Origin: Hippasteria phrygiana
Taxonomy: Eukaryota > Echinodermata > Asteroidea > Valvatida > Goniasteridae
Assembly: GCA_037893225.1 (NCBI GenBank)
Contig: JAZGUH010000329.1
Location: forward strand, 496,001-560,000
Reading direction: 5' to 3'
DNA length: 64,000 nucleotides
How positions within the stretch are numbered: the stretch's first letter is position 1; each line of letters begins with the position of its first letter. The notes under the pieces are model-generated. The model saw only the letters and a program-made list of their open reading frames with translations, searched no databases and was not told the origin of the DNA. A program made the translations under genes and the position numbers. This document shows, one piece after another, positions 1 through 11,872 of the stretch.

Positions 1-423
1 ACTGGGTGCGCTTCAGCTCAGTATATTATTAGACATTATTACGTAACATTTGATTACTGCTTCCTTAACACAGAGTTGACTCATTAGTGTCGTGTGAGAT
101 ATTTTAAATTGTCCCTTCATTTGCGGGTGTACTGTCTGGAACGTTGAACAGCTCTGAGCGCACTGCAAATAAACGAATATGGGGCAAGACAGTATCCTAC
201 AAAAGTAGCGCCGGTATTATTTGATCTCGCGTTGCTGTTGTGTTAACAGTGACTTTGTTCTGATGAATTGCTTTTATATAGAGCTTAATGTCTGTGATTT
301 GGCTGTTTGCTGTACGTGTGCTAGGTTTTCTCCTGATAGTATTATAATACATCACCTGGATGGTAATTTAGTTTACATTTTTATGATCCTGCACGGGTTC
401 TACCCTTGGTCTGTCTACTTAAA
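1..423. other. Intergenic, nothing recognised
   Basis: AT-rich sequence without a convincing open frame, splice pair or repeat. The only longer open frame here exists because the TTTG array that follows has no stops. Confidence 0.6.
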
Positions 424-521
424 CTTTGTTTGTTTGTTTGTTTGTTTGTTTGTTTGTTTGTTTGTTTGTTTGTTTGTTTGTTTGTTTGTTTGTTTGTTTG
501 TTTGTTTGTTTGTTTGTTTGT
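424..521. repeat. (TTTG)n microsatellite, about 24 units
   Basis: Uninterrupted TTTG tetranucleotide run of about 98 bp. Because the unit lacks stop codons in some frames on both strands, it creates artificial open frames rich in Cys-Leu-Phe-Val or Asn-Lys-Gln-Thr; these are not genes. Confidence 0.97.
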
Positions 522-737
522 GTGTGTTATTCTATATTTTATTTGTTTCTCATGTGTGGGATTATAAGAGATGTTTCGTTGGTTGTTTGAAATTATTGTA
601 AATTTTAATGTAATAAGTGTTTGTAATGTATTTGTTTTGTGAAGCTTCAATGTGTAAATCTGAATACATTCTGTAATTTCTTGGAACTTTCTAAATTGTG
701 ACCTTTCTCCTTTACGATTTGAATGGGAAGTAATAGT

Positions 738-882
738 ATACAAATATTTACTACTTCGAGTTTTGTAGTAAAACTAGCCTCCCGAGGTGATCCGTTGAGC
801 ATTCTAAAATAGAATGCTCCATGGATCACCGAGGGAGGCTAGTTTTAGCACACCACGAGATAAAGGCAGTAAATATTTGTTG
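738..882. repeat. Foldback element, about 145 bp
   Basis: Two inverted arms meet near position 808. The inner 28 bp on each side (around 778-805 and 811-840) pair with about four mismatches, and the outer ends share CAAATATTTACT and its complement at 741-752 and 869-879. It resembles a small MITE with arms filling the whole element. No clear target duplication was found. Confidence 0.75.
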
Positions 883-885
883 TAT

Positions 886-2861
886 AACACCTGACCCACA
901 GATTCTGTTTGATTTAAAAAAACTTACATTATTTAAATCTAAATACAGTCAAAATGGACTTCTATTTCAAAACAAAATTAGTAGAAAATGTATTTGTTCT
1001 TTTCAAAACCACCCCTTTGTCACGAAATTAAGTCTTTTGTGTAGTTCTCTGTATACCATACCTTACATTGTTGTCCGCGCACGTGCACCTATGCGTTGCA
1101 TGCCTTGAATGAATGGTTGCAGCATTAGTGCTGGAATTTGGGGCATTTGTGTTGCTTGTCATAAGGTATAAAAGTGGTGGGAATTTAGGGGTACGGCGGA
1201 GTACTCGCTGGCACAGTGGTGGAACACACTTCGTGGGAGACGTCCGGGGCCGTGAAGCAATTACCTACCTGCCTATCGGAGATGAGGGACGCTGGCCGTA
1301 CAGGACAGGAGTCTTCAAGGAGTTCCGTACCACTGTGCCACTGATCTGTCCGTTTCGCCAAGACTCTGGGGTCCGACCACTACTTTAAAGCCAGAAGGAG
1401 TACCGTTGAGTACTCCCACTCTTTCTGTGAGTATTGCTAAAATTTGTTGGGCTTATGACAAGTGAATATTTTGGGGATTGTTTATTAAAACGCCGCTATT
1501 GCTTTCACTTTTGCATGCTTGCAGGGCTTTTGTCGGGGGTCCACCTGCTATGACAACTAACTTGCTGAATCCTGGTCATGCTGCTTCTGTTTGCCATATA
1601 GCAGTTGTTTATATTTTGCCTTGTTTTGCTCTGTATATATTTTGTTTTTGCTTCGCTTAATTTAATTGGCAAGTCGCAAGCTAAACGTTAACGTTGTATG
1701 TTTATCGTAACCAGTTTGCATTGTTTGATTTGGTATTGTGCTTGCGCTTTAATTAATTAATTTTTCTTGTTAGATCACGTGTAATAATTTGAACACCATT
1801 TTTTGTAAATGTTTAATGAATCTAATATGACCCAGGTGCTGTCATGAAAAAAAAAACATAAATACGAAAATAGAATAGTGTCCCTTCTTTCATTTGTGAA
1901 GTTGTACATTTATGGGTTTTGGATGAGCTTTAGTTTTGAATGAACTCGTGACACCCTTAACGAAATGTTTGAGCCCAGCTCGGTAGCGCTGGCACTTTGG
2001 AACAATACGCGTAGCTCAACGCGCACACCCGCATGCATCTGCATACACATACCGCGCCATGTGTATAGTACTTTGGTTGCTACGGGTATAGTACTTTTGG
2101 CCGTGCACAGGAAGATAGCAAAAATAGAAAATGCCATGTGACTCGCTCTCGGCCAATCAAGACACAAAATCTGTGGATGAGGTGTTATAAATAATTATAT
2201 CTGTTTAGTGAAGGCAAGTTTTGGAATACATTGGGAGAACATGACGGAGTACGGTATAGCTTTGATGAGTGATCATTCACTACGGCCAGGAGTAACTGCG
2301 AGGGTAGCGGGCTTTCAACAAAAGCATACACTCTGCAATAGACCCTACCGGACTAATAGATACAGGAGAACACACGACAAATATTGACTGTTGTTGAAGA
2401 CAGATTCTCGTCCGTAATCAAGATGAACACGAAACGACTTGAATTTCACATCACTGCGAGGCCGATCAACAACACGAGGCTGGAGCGAAAGACGGATAAT
2501 GGAATATAGCAGAGGGAGAAAGTACATGTATATATACCATTTCATTAATAACCTTACTGTGGGTAGATTTTTTCCGGATAAAAGCGAGAAAGAAACTTCT
2601 CCGTCTTTCCTCGAGGTTATGATAATTCTGACCAGCTGAGTACCCTGTTTCCGTTGCAACAGTTTCGGGACTTAAACAATTTCGTGTCTCCATGTCTCCA
2701 GTTTCTGAGGGAACAGGAAGTTTTGATTGAATTTTCTCCCCAATAGACCTTATGCGCAGCGGCCATCTAAAATGTTTCTGTCATTCAAATTTTGTAACAA
2801 TGTAAGCACATTGTGACGTCATTTTCCCCGGATGTGCAGTGCAAACGAATAGTCTACTAGT
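886..2861. other. Intergenic, one TATA-like site
   Basis: No recognisable gene. GGTATAAAAGTGG near 1165-1177 is a good TATA-box match followed by a GC-richer stretch to about 1440 containing a 91-codon open frame with no family resemblance. This could be a promoter or an LTR-like remnant, but nothing confirms either. The rest (1440-2860) is AT-rich without structure I can name. Confidence 0.4.
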
Positions 2862-3270
2862 TGTGTATCAACCAAACAACCATCTTATCCTGCAAATTAC
2901 ACATCCACCTGTATATTACACATCAACTACGCATATTAAAAATGTTCTACTGTTCGTCCCTCAAATTACATGAAGTCTTGTGTCTGCAAGTCAAGAAGCT
3001 TATCTTGTTTAGTGTTTAATAAGCTCATTTCCGGCTCTGTCTTGATATGTCTGGGTATTTAGCAGCTAACATTTTAGTCAAGTATCAACTAAGCAACCAT
3101 CTTATGCAACTGTCACCAACGGCTTTGCATATTTTTAGTATTGTTCTGCCCTTAAAATGCCATAACTTGTGCCTGCATTCAAGAAGCTCACGATCTTTAA
3201 TGCTTTAACCAGCTCATTCCCCAGTGTCTTGATACTTTCTGATGTTTACCGGCTAAAAGCCTCCGAATGT
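2862..3270. repeat. Diverged tandem duplication, about 200-bp unit
   Basis: Two adjacent copies (about 2862-3073 and 3074-3270) share in the same order: TATCAAC, CAACCATCTTAT, a GCATATT(A/T) stretch, TGTTCTRC, ACTTGTGCCTGC or CTTGTGTCTGC, CAAGAAGCT, a TTTAATG/TTTAATA block, AGCTCATT, GTCTTGATA and TAGCAGCTAA/CCGGCTAAA. Identity is moderate with several indels, so the duplication is old. Function unknown. Confidence 0.6.
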
Positions 3271-3499
3271 TTACTTAGCAAATGCCATTGCTAGTTTCCC
3301 CTGAAGAAATTCGTAAGTGGTTTTAGATTTTGCTAACGTGAAATGTAAGTAAACCACCATCTGTGGACCGCCATCGTAAGGGGCAGCTTAAACCACGTGC
3401 GCTCACGCGACATGCTTGACTGGTTTACTTGAATAAGCACTTCATTAGCATCACTACACTGTGCGATCCACGACGACACCTGACAAAGGTCTTTACGAT

Positions 3500-3725
3500 C
3501 AAGGGCGGATCCAGGGGGGGGGGGGGGGGCCAAAGGGGGCCATGGCCCCCCAAAAACATTTTAATTTATTTTGTTTAATTTATGTTTAACTGACGTCGCA
3601 AAAAGGCAGCCACTGCGTACACCCACCCACAAAACTCAGCCCAACAAAATGTTTGGCCCCTCCTAAAAGAATTGCAAAACAAAAATGTTTGGCCCCCACA
3701 AAATTGTGTTCTGGATCCGCCCTTG
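3500..3725. mobile_element. hAT-type MITE with poly(G) tract
   Basis: A 226-bp non-autonomous element with perfect 15-bp terminal inverted repeats CAAGGGCGGATCCAG / CTGGATCCGCCCTTG. It is flanked by an exact 8-bp direct repeat TTTACGAT (3492-3499 and 3726-3733). An 8-bp target duplication is diagnostic of the hAT superfamily. A 16-bp G run follows the left end. It carries no coding capacity. A close relative lies at 22804-23000 in the same orientation, sharing the internal block with ACTGACGTCGCAAAAAGGCA. Confidence 0.93.
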
Positions 3726-3733
3726 TTTACGAT

Positions 3734-5064
3734 GTGTACACATTGGTACGCACTGCTGAAAATTCTTGTTATGGCGGAATAATTATTAGCATCAAATCAG
3801 GTCAGGTGTCTACATGCGAGGCACGGATAATTCTGATTCTCAGACTCATCTATCGCATTCGCTGTTATGAATTAATAGAAAATGAACCACCGTTTTTGTT
3901 TCATCATTCTCATGTATTGCATGTTGTTGTGTCAATAATATTATTTCTCTGACATTAATGTACACGGTCGTATTAGAAATAGTTTAGTCCCCTGTGTGTT
4001 AGGCAATGGAAGTATTAAAAACGAATCGTTAATCCTAAAGGTCCCAAATCTTCTAATTTGATTATGACTTTGCATGCACCCTAGGGGGTTAGGGTTAATG
4101 TGCGCAGTGCAAGCGGTCGTTCTCATGCCCAAACAATGTACAGTTTTACAGACGAGGTGCAGAGAAAATCGAGAATTAAGAAATATTTGTCCCAGCACAG
4201 GTTTATACTCTTTACTGAAAGGTTTTGTGACATCACTCGGTGTGGCTAGAATAAAGGTGCTGGCAGAAATCTTGACATCACAGAAATGTCAAGAAACAAA
4301 AGCTTACCGTATGTCTCCTCCTTTAAAGTCGATTAATTGCTCAATTAATGGACTTTGATTTGGAAGAAACGATTTTATGAAAACACAAAGTTACAAACAG
4401 TACGCAAAGAAGCATTTCTCAGTTAAAGATTGAGTGCCTGTATGCGGCCACCTAGTTTTAGATGCAAGATACATTTCAACCTTTTTCAGTTCCTAGAAAT
4501 CGGCGAGTTGGGTTCAGCATATTTGTTCTAACACCTTCAGTGATTTAACACCTTCAGTGAACAGCAGAACATCAAGTCATGGTATTACCATTCCCGCAGG
4601 TTTTCTCGCTGTCCAAGAGTATGAGTTATGCACAGACGTAACAACCTACCGTGTTTTGAGCTCGTCAAGACACAATCTCATCTCACATGGGAAGGACAGA
4701 CATGCATTTCCGGAGTAATTATGCTCCGGAGGCTACCGGTACTGTAATAAGACGTCAGCAACTGTTAGTGTATACACTAACTATTAAAAAGTATACCAGA
4801 AAGTATACACAAAAAGCATACTAAATATGCTCCATCAAGATGAAATACCTATGTTATAGGTACTTTTTGAGAAATTCCTTGATATCACCTTGTACACTTA
4901 TTTTTGTTTATTATTTTTGTTTATTTATTTTTACGATCTTTCCTGCTTCGAAAGGAATATTAATTCCTACCTCTTGCGTCTTTGATTCTTCTTTTTTCTT
5001 CTATTTGTAGCTCCATACCTCGAGTGGCTTTTAGCATTGTTTGGGGCGAACAATAGAAACAAAT
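3734..5064. other. Intergenic, nothing recognised
   Basis: No supported gene. Open frames at about 3650-4360 are short, overlap one another on opposite strands and show no protein family features. Confidence 0.5.
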
Positions 5065-5084
5065 GGGGGGGGGGGGGGGGGGGG
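5065..5084. repeat. Poly(G) run, 20 bp
   Basis: Uninterrupted run of G on the plus strand. It is one of at least eleven such runs in the window and, unlike several others, has no obvious MITE termini around it. Confidence 0.97.
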
Positions 5085-6683
5085 CGGCACCTTGCAGTTA
5101 CTTGCAGCCATACACAGGGTCGTTTATATTGAGTAACTTTCGTGTTGCGCCGTCAGAGGTATTTCCACTATCGGCTTCTACATAGGTGCAATGCACTGTA
5201 CATTCATAGCTCGAAATATATTGCAATTGATTAAGCAACCTGCTGGGGAAAAAATCCCAACATAGGCCTAATACTCTACCACTAGCAGCAGTGCATGTGG
5301 GGGTAGATAGATATGACATTTTCTTTCATGAGAGCTTTTTAACACCAACGGAACGATAGTGCAAGATAACCACTATTCAAAAACGTAGCATATAAGAACA
5401 TAAATATGACGTCCTTTCAGACCTATTTGGTAATATGATTTTCATATTTATGTTGTATAGTGCCGGGTATATCAAGTGTTTATCAAGTGAGACTATAAAT
5501 CTGATATCTGATTGTTATTCTGTCGTTCGTATATGGCCTATATATGAACGTCATGTTATGATGATATGTGCTTATTGTATATCACCTGACCAACTGAATT
5601 ATGTTCCCTTCAACCGAACTGTATCCATAAATATATATGAGTATTTGTGAGATATATTTCCATCAGAACTGTTGTCAGAAAATGGTATCTGAATACCTTC
5701 AAAACGATGTGGCGTATTTCGTGTTCAACAATCGAATAAGCACATATGCACAAACGTGAAAAAATTCGGTGTTAAAACATAATGGTTTTTCAGTATTTCT
5801 CGTGAGTCGAATAACAGATTGAACTAAAACGTTCACATGTTATTTCGTGTATAGTATTGAATGACACAAAGTGCAATTGTTTGGTCAGCTCAACCAATGC
5901 TATATCACATCGTTTATTTGTTTTATTATAGAATGTTAATTTTAATGTTAATACAGGAGAAACGTTATTTTCATCTTAACGGGGACGCACCCCAGCTAAT
6001 TGTCTTTTTACCTCTGCAAAATGTGCTGTCTTAATGTAAACGTCAACCTGCTATTCAAAGTGTGGCGTCATTTAATACAGTATACTCAAATTATGAAATA
6101 ATGAATATTTATATTCACAATTATGTTGTGGTCTCTCGTAGTTGCGACAAGCCGCTGCGATCTACCTTAATGTACTAAACCTCACAGCAGGGAACCGCCT
6201 ACGAGGTTAAACCGCAAACCTCCCACTATACCGTAACTATAAAGCCTCCATGTTTAGAATCTCAGAATCTCGAGAACATTTATTTCCATCTTTTCAAAAA
6301 CAATTAACATAATACAAAGTAAATAGAAAAGTACTGATGGAGGCATGGTGACAAAAAGCCGAAGCTTATAAAAGCATGCCTTTGAACGGAATATACACAA
6401 AACAGCTCATAATTATAGGGTAGACAAACAAAATAGAGGACAAGTACACACCAGCAAACAACGACAAGGACTGGACAAACAAATATACATTAGATTAAGT
6501 ACATACAAATAAACTTAGGACTCATTATAAGCAAGTGAGGAACGATGGCATGGATGACAAGACGAAAAAGAAGAAGAATAATGCGGTTGCAATGCGGTTG
6601 TTCCTTCCTCCATGATGATACAGAGGTTACGGGATAATAATACACTAAACGAGTGACAGTGCATGCATATTTCTATCACTTAC
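5085..6683. other. No gene seen; possibly intron of the 6.7-kb minus-strand gene
   Basis: AT-rich, no repeats I can name and no coding evidence. If the exon at 6684-6760 is real, this stretch lies downstream of its splice donor and would be intronic. I could not identify the next exon. Confidence 0.35.
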
Positions 6684-6760
6684 CTGGACGGATATTTTCC
6701 CTCGAAACTACAACTTCTGAACTCGAATTTCCCCCGATATGAGCTCTTTTTGCTGGACAT
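6684..6760 (-). CDS. Putative first coding exon, unknown protein
   Basis: On the minus strand an ATG at 6760 in a good context (GCCATGT) opens 25 codons plus 2 nt, starting MSSKKSSYRGKFEF, and the frame runs into CAG|GTAAGT, a near-consensus metazoan splice donor (intron begins at 6683). About 95 bp upstream of the ATG is a TATATA motif, so promoter, 5' leader, start codon and donor occur in the expected order and spacing. The peptide is basic and serine-rich and resembles no family I recognise. The rest of the gene would lie at lower coordinates and was not found. A longer open frame exists upstream of this ATG (first Met at 6888), but it would start before the TATA element, so I prefer 6760. 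A chance arrangement remains possible. Confidence 0.45.
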
Positions 6761-6852
6761 GGCGATGCCTCCTTCTGGCAAATTGCCCCTGTTTCTGCCG
6801 CTGTCCACACAACCACAACGAGAAAGGTCCACGTGCTACCGCAGACAAAGTG

Positions 6853-6859
6853 TATATAT
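6853..6859 (-). promoter_or_regulatory. TATA-box candidate for the 6.7-kb exon
   Basis: Reads GGGATATATACAC on the minus strand. It predicts a start site near 6825, about 65 nt before the ATG at 6760. Motif match only; no expression evidence. Confidence 0.4.
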
Positions 6860-6861
6860 CC

Positions 6862-8043
6862 CCTCACACGGGGTTCATTTCCATTCATTTAATATAAACG
6901 TACAGAGCGAGCCGGAGGTTGGAGCTAATGCAAGAACACGCATAATGCATCTATCTGCATGTTCTTCGGCGTGTCACTCATGAGCGGGGAGTACGGATTT
7001 GATGAGCGCGGACGGAACCATTTTGGTTGGAGGACACAACGCGTGGCCGATGAGCGCTTCCGGAAAATTGTTGTTATGAAAAATGATGAATATGGTTAGC
7101 TGGAGGCTAAATCAAACATAATAGATTACCGAACGTAGTTGATTGGTTTAGACAAGGCAAGGCCTACACCATTTAGCCTCCAAAATATAAACTTGCGTGT
7201 CGGATCCTTCGAAATTAATCCTGAACACTTTTTTGCTTGTTAGTTTTTTTAATGTACATAAGAAGGACCTATACTTGGCTCTTCGTTACTGCTATACCAT
7301 TCTATTCGACTTCGTGTGGGTGAAAACCTTGACAGTTCCAAGGAATTTCTATTGTGTAAGCTTGTTTAAGGGCCAGCAGTAGCTCTGGTGATTTCAGACT
7401 CATATAAATTAAAGAAAAGAAAATTAGAGTGCTTTTTTCCTGTAAAATATCAACTAGTACTCTAAAAACTGTAAGATTTCATGCACAGGAGGTATGTTAG
7501 ATCTGATATTGGAGACACCCGAGATGATCTGTATCATTCCAAATGTATCAAGTGCCGTTGTCATAATGAATGTCGACTCCCTTGAATATCAGACTCTTTA
7601 CCCATGATGCATTACAGCGCAATTGCGCTATTATAGTGAACACAACCATTTTTGGAGATTACATAACCTTTAACGTCATCCCAATCCTAGCCCTATAGTC
7701 CTATCCTAAACCCTAACCCCAATCCTTACCCTGTTTCGCACCGTAATCCGTACCCTCATAGAAGTATGAAAAAAAAAGAAATATATTTTCGACTATACAC
7801 TAAAGGAAGTGTAATTATTCATGTCTGCTATCTCTTTTTCAGCTGGTATAGTAAAGAAAAACAATTTTTTAGCATGGTTTTTCAAATGCAAGCCAGCCCC
7901 GAAAACGCCCATTGCAACAAATGTAATAAATCCGTCCAACGCACTTTCCAACGAAAAATAAACATTAATCGTTGGGTGATTACGAGGCAGGAGAGGTTCT
8001 AGACTGAACAGTCTGCCCAGCAGAGTTTATCAATATCAAATCT
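6862..8043. other. Intergenic; short telomere-like degenerate stretch
   Basis: No gene recognised. Positions about 7680-7755 contain irregular CCTAACCC-like hexamers (CCTAAACCCTAACCCC and variants) that look like a degenerate pyrimidine-rich repeat. The copy number is far too low and irregular for an interstitial telomere array. Confidence 0.4.
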
Positions 8044-8324
8044 GGGCCGAATTTCATAGAGCAGCTTTACGGTAAGCAGAAAAGTTGTGCTAACTATAGC
8101 AGGAAAATGTGCTTAAGCATATATTTAGCGTATGTCATTGCTAAGTCGTGCTAACGCTTGCGCGTGCATGGAGATTTATATTGTTGCGTCACTAATTTAA
8201 GCAAATCCTGCTTTCGAAGGTTAGCGGGCTCTTCGCTGTGCTTACTGCTTACAGTCTCTATGAAATGGGCGAGGGTTCCGTTAGCAGAAAACCGTGTGTT
8301 AAGCAGCGCTATGAAATTGGGCCC
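8044..8324. mobile_element. MITE with GGGCC-AATTTCATAG ends
   Basis: A 281-bp element whose termini are imperfect inverted repeats: GGGCCGAATTTCATAGAGC on the left, and the right end reads as GGGCCCAATTTCATAGCGC on the other strand, followed by GCTT-rich subterminal sequence on both sides. It has no coding capacity. From memory this resembles a high-copy repeat type of marine deuterostome genomes; that link needs a repeat-library search. No clear target duplication. Confidence 0.75.
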
Positions 8325-9974
8325 AGCCTAAATATATTGGCCGGATGAACTACGAACACGCACGAAGTATGGCACGTGGTGATCATGTATCGTTCGTGAT
8401 CGCGCCAACCGCGCGTAAACAGATCGGCCAAAGTCCACTGCGGACGTACTTTAAAACGGTCTAATTTATTAACACTATAGGCACATTTATGGTACAAACA
8501 CGTGTTGTAAGGGACTTGCTGTCTCTAGTTGGTTAGGGATGAACTGCTTCGATGGAACGGTTTCCGATCGAAGGAAAACCGAAGTAAGAGAGTGCCTGAC
8601 TCGACTGACAACTTTGAGCAAGTTAGACGAAAAAAAATTGGTCAACCAAAGGTCAATTCCTGAAGTAACTTGCACCTGCGCAATGACATCCAAATGCGAA
8701 CGATAGCTAGACGAACAATGGTGTGACTAGTCCCCTCTTCCCTTGTTAGTTTGGTACTTCCAAATTTGCTGCTGATAACCAGCGCGATCGTTCCCAGTAG
8801 TCTGGTTCTTGATAGTCGACTAGACGTGGTCTACTAGCCAGAAGTTATTCGAACAGTAATATTATCGACTACAATTAACTATATAGTCGATCGAACTTGC
8901 TGGCGTCGGTAACTTCTAAATATTAAGTCGTGGGATTTAATCGATGCATTTAAATTTAAAAAATTCATTTCAGTAAAAATCGGCCTGCGATGACGTCATG
9001 ATGACTTCACAATTTTCCCCTTTTTTTGGAAATCGACTTTTCGATAATTACCATACAAAAACAATTTGAAATTTTTTGGTTCAATTTTTTTTTTAATATT
9101 AAGACTGAACAATTTCTAATGTTTATGTCTTTCTAAGTGTTTTAGTGCTGATCGTTGAAATTGGAATTTTGGATAACATTCATGGAGAATCTACTAGTAT
9201 TAGTAATGTATGGATGCTAACCGTCATTGTTGAAAAAAATGTAGTTATCTTAATCTGACTTGTTAACAATTAACATTAATTTTGCACAATGACAGAATAC
9301 CCAATGTTTTCAAAACCTGATCGGTTACATGAAAAATAGAAATACTGAAATATATTATAGTCAATTTTGCCATTTGGAATGGCATACCAGGTTTACATAA
9401 CTTTTTTCATGTGAACACTATTCCCCGGGACCAAAATAATGGTCTTCCAAAGTCGCAATTTGATTTAGTGAAAAACAATCTTCAGGCTGTGATTGACTAG
9501 ATACAACTCTGCATTAATTGTTCTTTTAGTGAACATTTGCCCACCGTTTCCAAAACATGGGCAGCATTTTTGACATAGATTGCGTAAACTGGTATGTACT
9601 AGGGGCCTATAAACCAACACAAAAGTGTAAACCGCCTATTGGCCTACACGTCAATGGAAGCATAATATTTCTTTTTAACGGACAGTCAGCGAGCAGCTGA
9701 CCTTCGCAGTGAGCGTGAGATAGAAAAAACCGATGGAAGATTGCAAGTGAAGAGTTATTGAGTTGGTGACAGCAAGTACAAAATAAGATTCGCTCGAGAC
9801 AAATCTTTGAGGTGTCGGTTACACACTAATAGCAGGGGGATCAATGTTACTGTCAAATTAAAGCTTAGTTCCAACTTATTTACGGTGCCATGCACACCTA
9901 TCTACTTGCTGACCATCGATATCGGACGTCTTTGACGTCATCCCTTAAAATTGTTAAGATCAAGATCATCTTTA
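8325..9974. other. Intergenic, nothing recognised
   Basis: AT-rich, especially 8930-9420. No supported open frame, repeat or splice structure. Confidence 0.5.
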
Positions 9975-10330
9975 AAGGTATATTGTAGCATCAGAGCTGA
10001 CATAACAGGTGCAGGTAGTTTTCTTTAGTTTTGTGATCCACATGAAATAGCAAACCTGTAAAAGTTTGAGCTCAATCCGTCATCCGACTCATGAGAAGAT
10101 AGTGAAAACCGGTTCCGTTTAACCCTGATTTTATGCAGGTTTATAATTTGCTTCTATCGGTTTGTGGAATCGAATCAAGCCACAGCATTTTGGGAGGTCT
10201 TGGGAGACAACTTTTTCGAGAATGACAGCATTTTAGAGGGAAATATTTCTCAGGATGCTTGGAACTGGTATCGTCTTCGTAAACAGTAAGCTTTCGGATG
10301 CAAACCAATGTTTTTACCATGACCAAAGCA
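9975..10330. repeat. Dispersed repeat, copy 1
   Basis: The block reading AACCTGT(A/G)AAAGTTTGAGCTC followed by AATCCGTCATCCGA (about 10050-10090) recurs at 23360-23405. The flanking AAAGGTAT motif at the start and the GGGAAATATTTCTCA block near 10238 suggest one longer element. It is non-coding and its class is undetermined. Confidence 0.55.
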
Positions 10331-11254
10331 ATGTTATACCTTTAAATTCAGACGCTTTGAAAAAGTTCATGAGCAATATATTTGACCATGGGAAATCAAT
10401 ATGCGAATTGCCAAACCTTGGTTTTTGTTCGCAATAGCCTTGACACCGCTAATGAACGCACGTCGATATAGTTTCAACCGTTACCCCACGGAGGATGCAA
10501 GGAACTGTGTGGATGCAATGGAACTGTGCGGATGCACCTGCAGTGCATGCAGCACATGTCTGGTTAGCTCACTTGCTCCGGTGCTTTGTAGTTCCGGTAT
10601 AATCCGACGTTTCCCTTCCTAATCATTTATTACTGTCAACTTAATTCCTCTCTTCTCCAAAGGTATCGATTTCTTGCAGGGGGGGGAGATCGTTATCTTC
10701 AGACCGGGTGAGGGAGACCATCGTCGGGTGCCGTAGCAGTTTGCAAGATTCATCTTGGCCCATTGTGAAAGTCTTAAAATGAACTGATTTTTGACACCTT
10801 TGCTAATTGGGTATGTTTGCACCGACAAGCGTTTACAGCCAACTTGGACATAACTTACAGGAAACATGCAGCAGATATCCATTTCGACTCAATTTCATGC
10901 GTATTGTTATACAAAAATACAAGCAGGATGGAAATGCTTGATTTCATTGCAAGTGAAAAGAAAGTGGTGTTTCTCACTTTAAAAAAGATCCTTCCATCCC
11001 TTTATGGAAAAGGCTGCTATTCTTGTTTTAGTAATACAAGGAACGCCTTAGCAAAAGAAAAATACTTATCTAATCCTTGAAAATAACAGACTATCAACGT
11101 TTTGAAGAAATATTGGCTAGTAATAAAAAGAAGTCAAATATAGAACCTAATTCAAGAAAATGTAGAAGAGTTTGATATATTATTATGCACAATGCTATGG
11201 CGACACAGCTGTTCTGCCGCCGACGACATCATGCTTTATGGATACCCAGCAAAC
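10331..11254. other. Intergenic, nothing recognised
   Basis: Several open frames of 70-90 codons on both strands overlap each other and have no protein family features, so I do not call them. Confidence 0.45.
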
Positions 11255-11465
11255 ACAAAACGTTACAAAAACGTTTTAGTTAGGTTATGTAAAGGTTACT
11301 TACGTCTTCGTCTTCAAAAACGTTTTCAAAACGTGTCTTAAACGTTTTAGGTTACTTATAACTCGGGGTCTGAAGTACGTTTTTCCAGAACGTTCGCGCA
11401 ACGTTTTGTTTACCGACACTTAACGGTTTCTTTTTACGTTTAAAAAAGGTTGTTTTTTCTGGACG
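11255..11465. repeat. AACGTTTT-rich degenerate repeat
   Basis: Contains many copies of ACGTTT/AAACGT on both strands (for example CAAAACGTTACAAAAACG and TTTTCAAAACGTG). The same vocabulary recurs at 18770-18905 on the far side of the LINE and the following MITEs, so the two stretches may be ends of one older element. Confidence 0.5.
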
Positions 11466-11872
11466 TAGCAACTGACCAATCAGAACTGAGGAAATTTGTG
11501 TTCACAAAAGTCCTGTTAAATTTTAGATTTTTTGCAAACATAGGTGAAAAATCGCATTACTTCTTTCGTATTCAAATATTGAAATTGTTCACGGAAACCA
11601 TGACTTCATCATGACGGAGAAAAACATATAAAGATAAATCACGACAGTATCCAGTTGATGTAGGAGATCGGGCGTGGCTATGATAGAGGGTGGACGTGTC
11701 TCAGTCAGTGGCGCGAAATTTAAATCCTCTTCTTTGCCTTTGATTACCAGTGATTAACTCTTCGGCCAAGGCTTCATTTTTTCCGGACTTTGGTAAGCAA
11801 TATTAGTATTTCAGGAGGTGTTACCGTATTTGTTCATCTTTTCTCCCTCCCCTGGTTCCCAAATCGGCCAAA

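Noticed and set aside
221..743. Long open frames on both strands across 424-521
   Set aside because: They exist only because the TTTG repeat has no stops; flanking codons show no coding character.
7680..7755. Interstitial telomere repeats
   Set aside because: Only a few irregular CCTAACCC-like words, no regular TTAGGG array.
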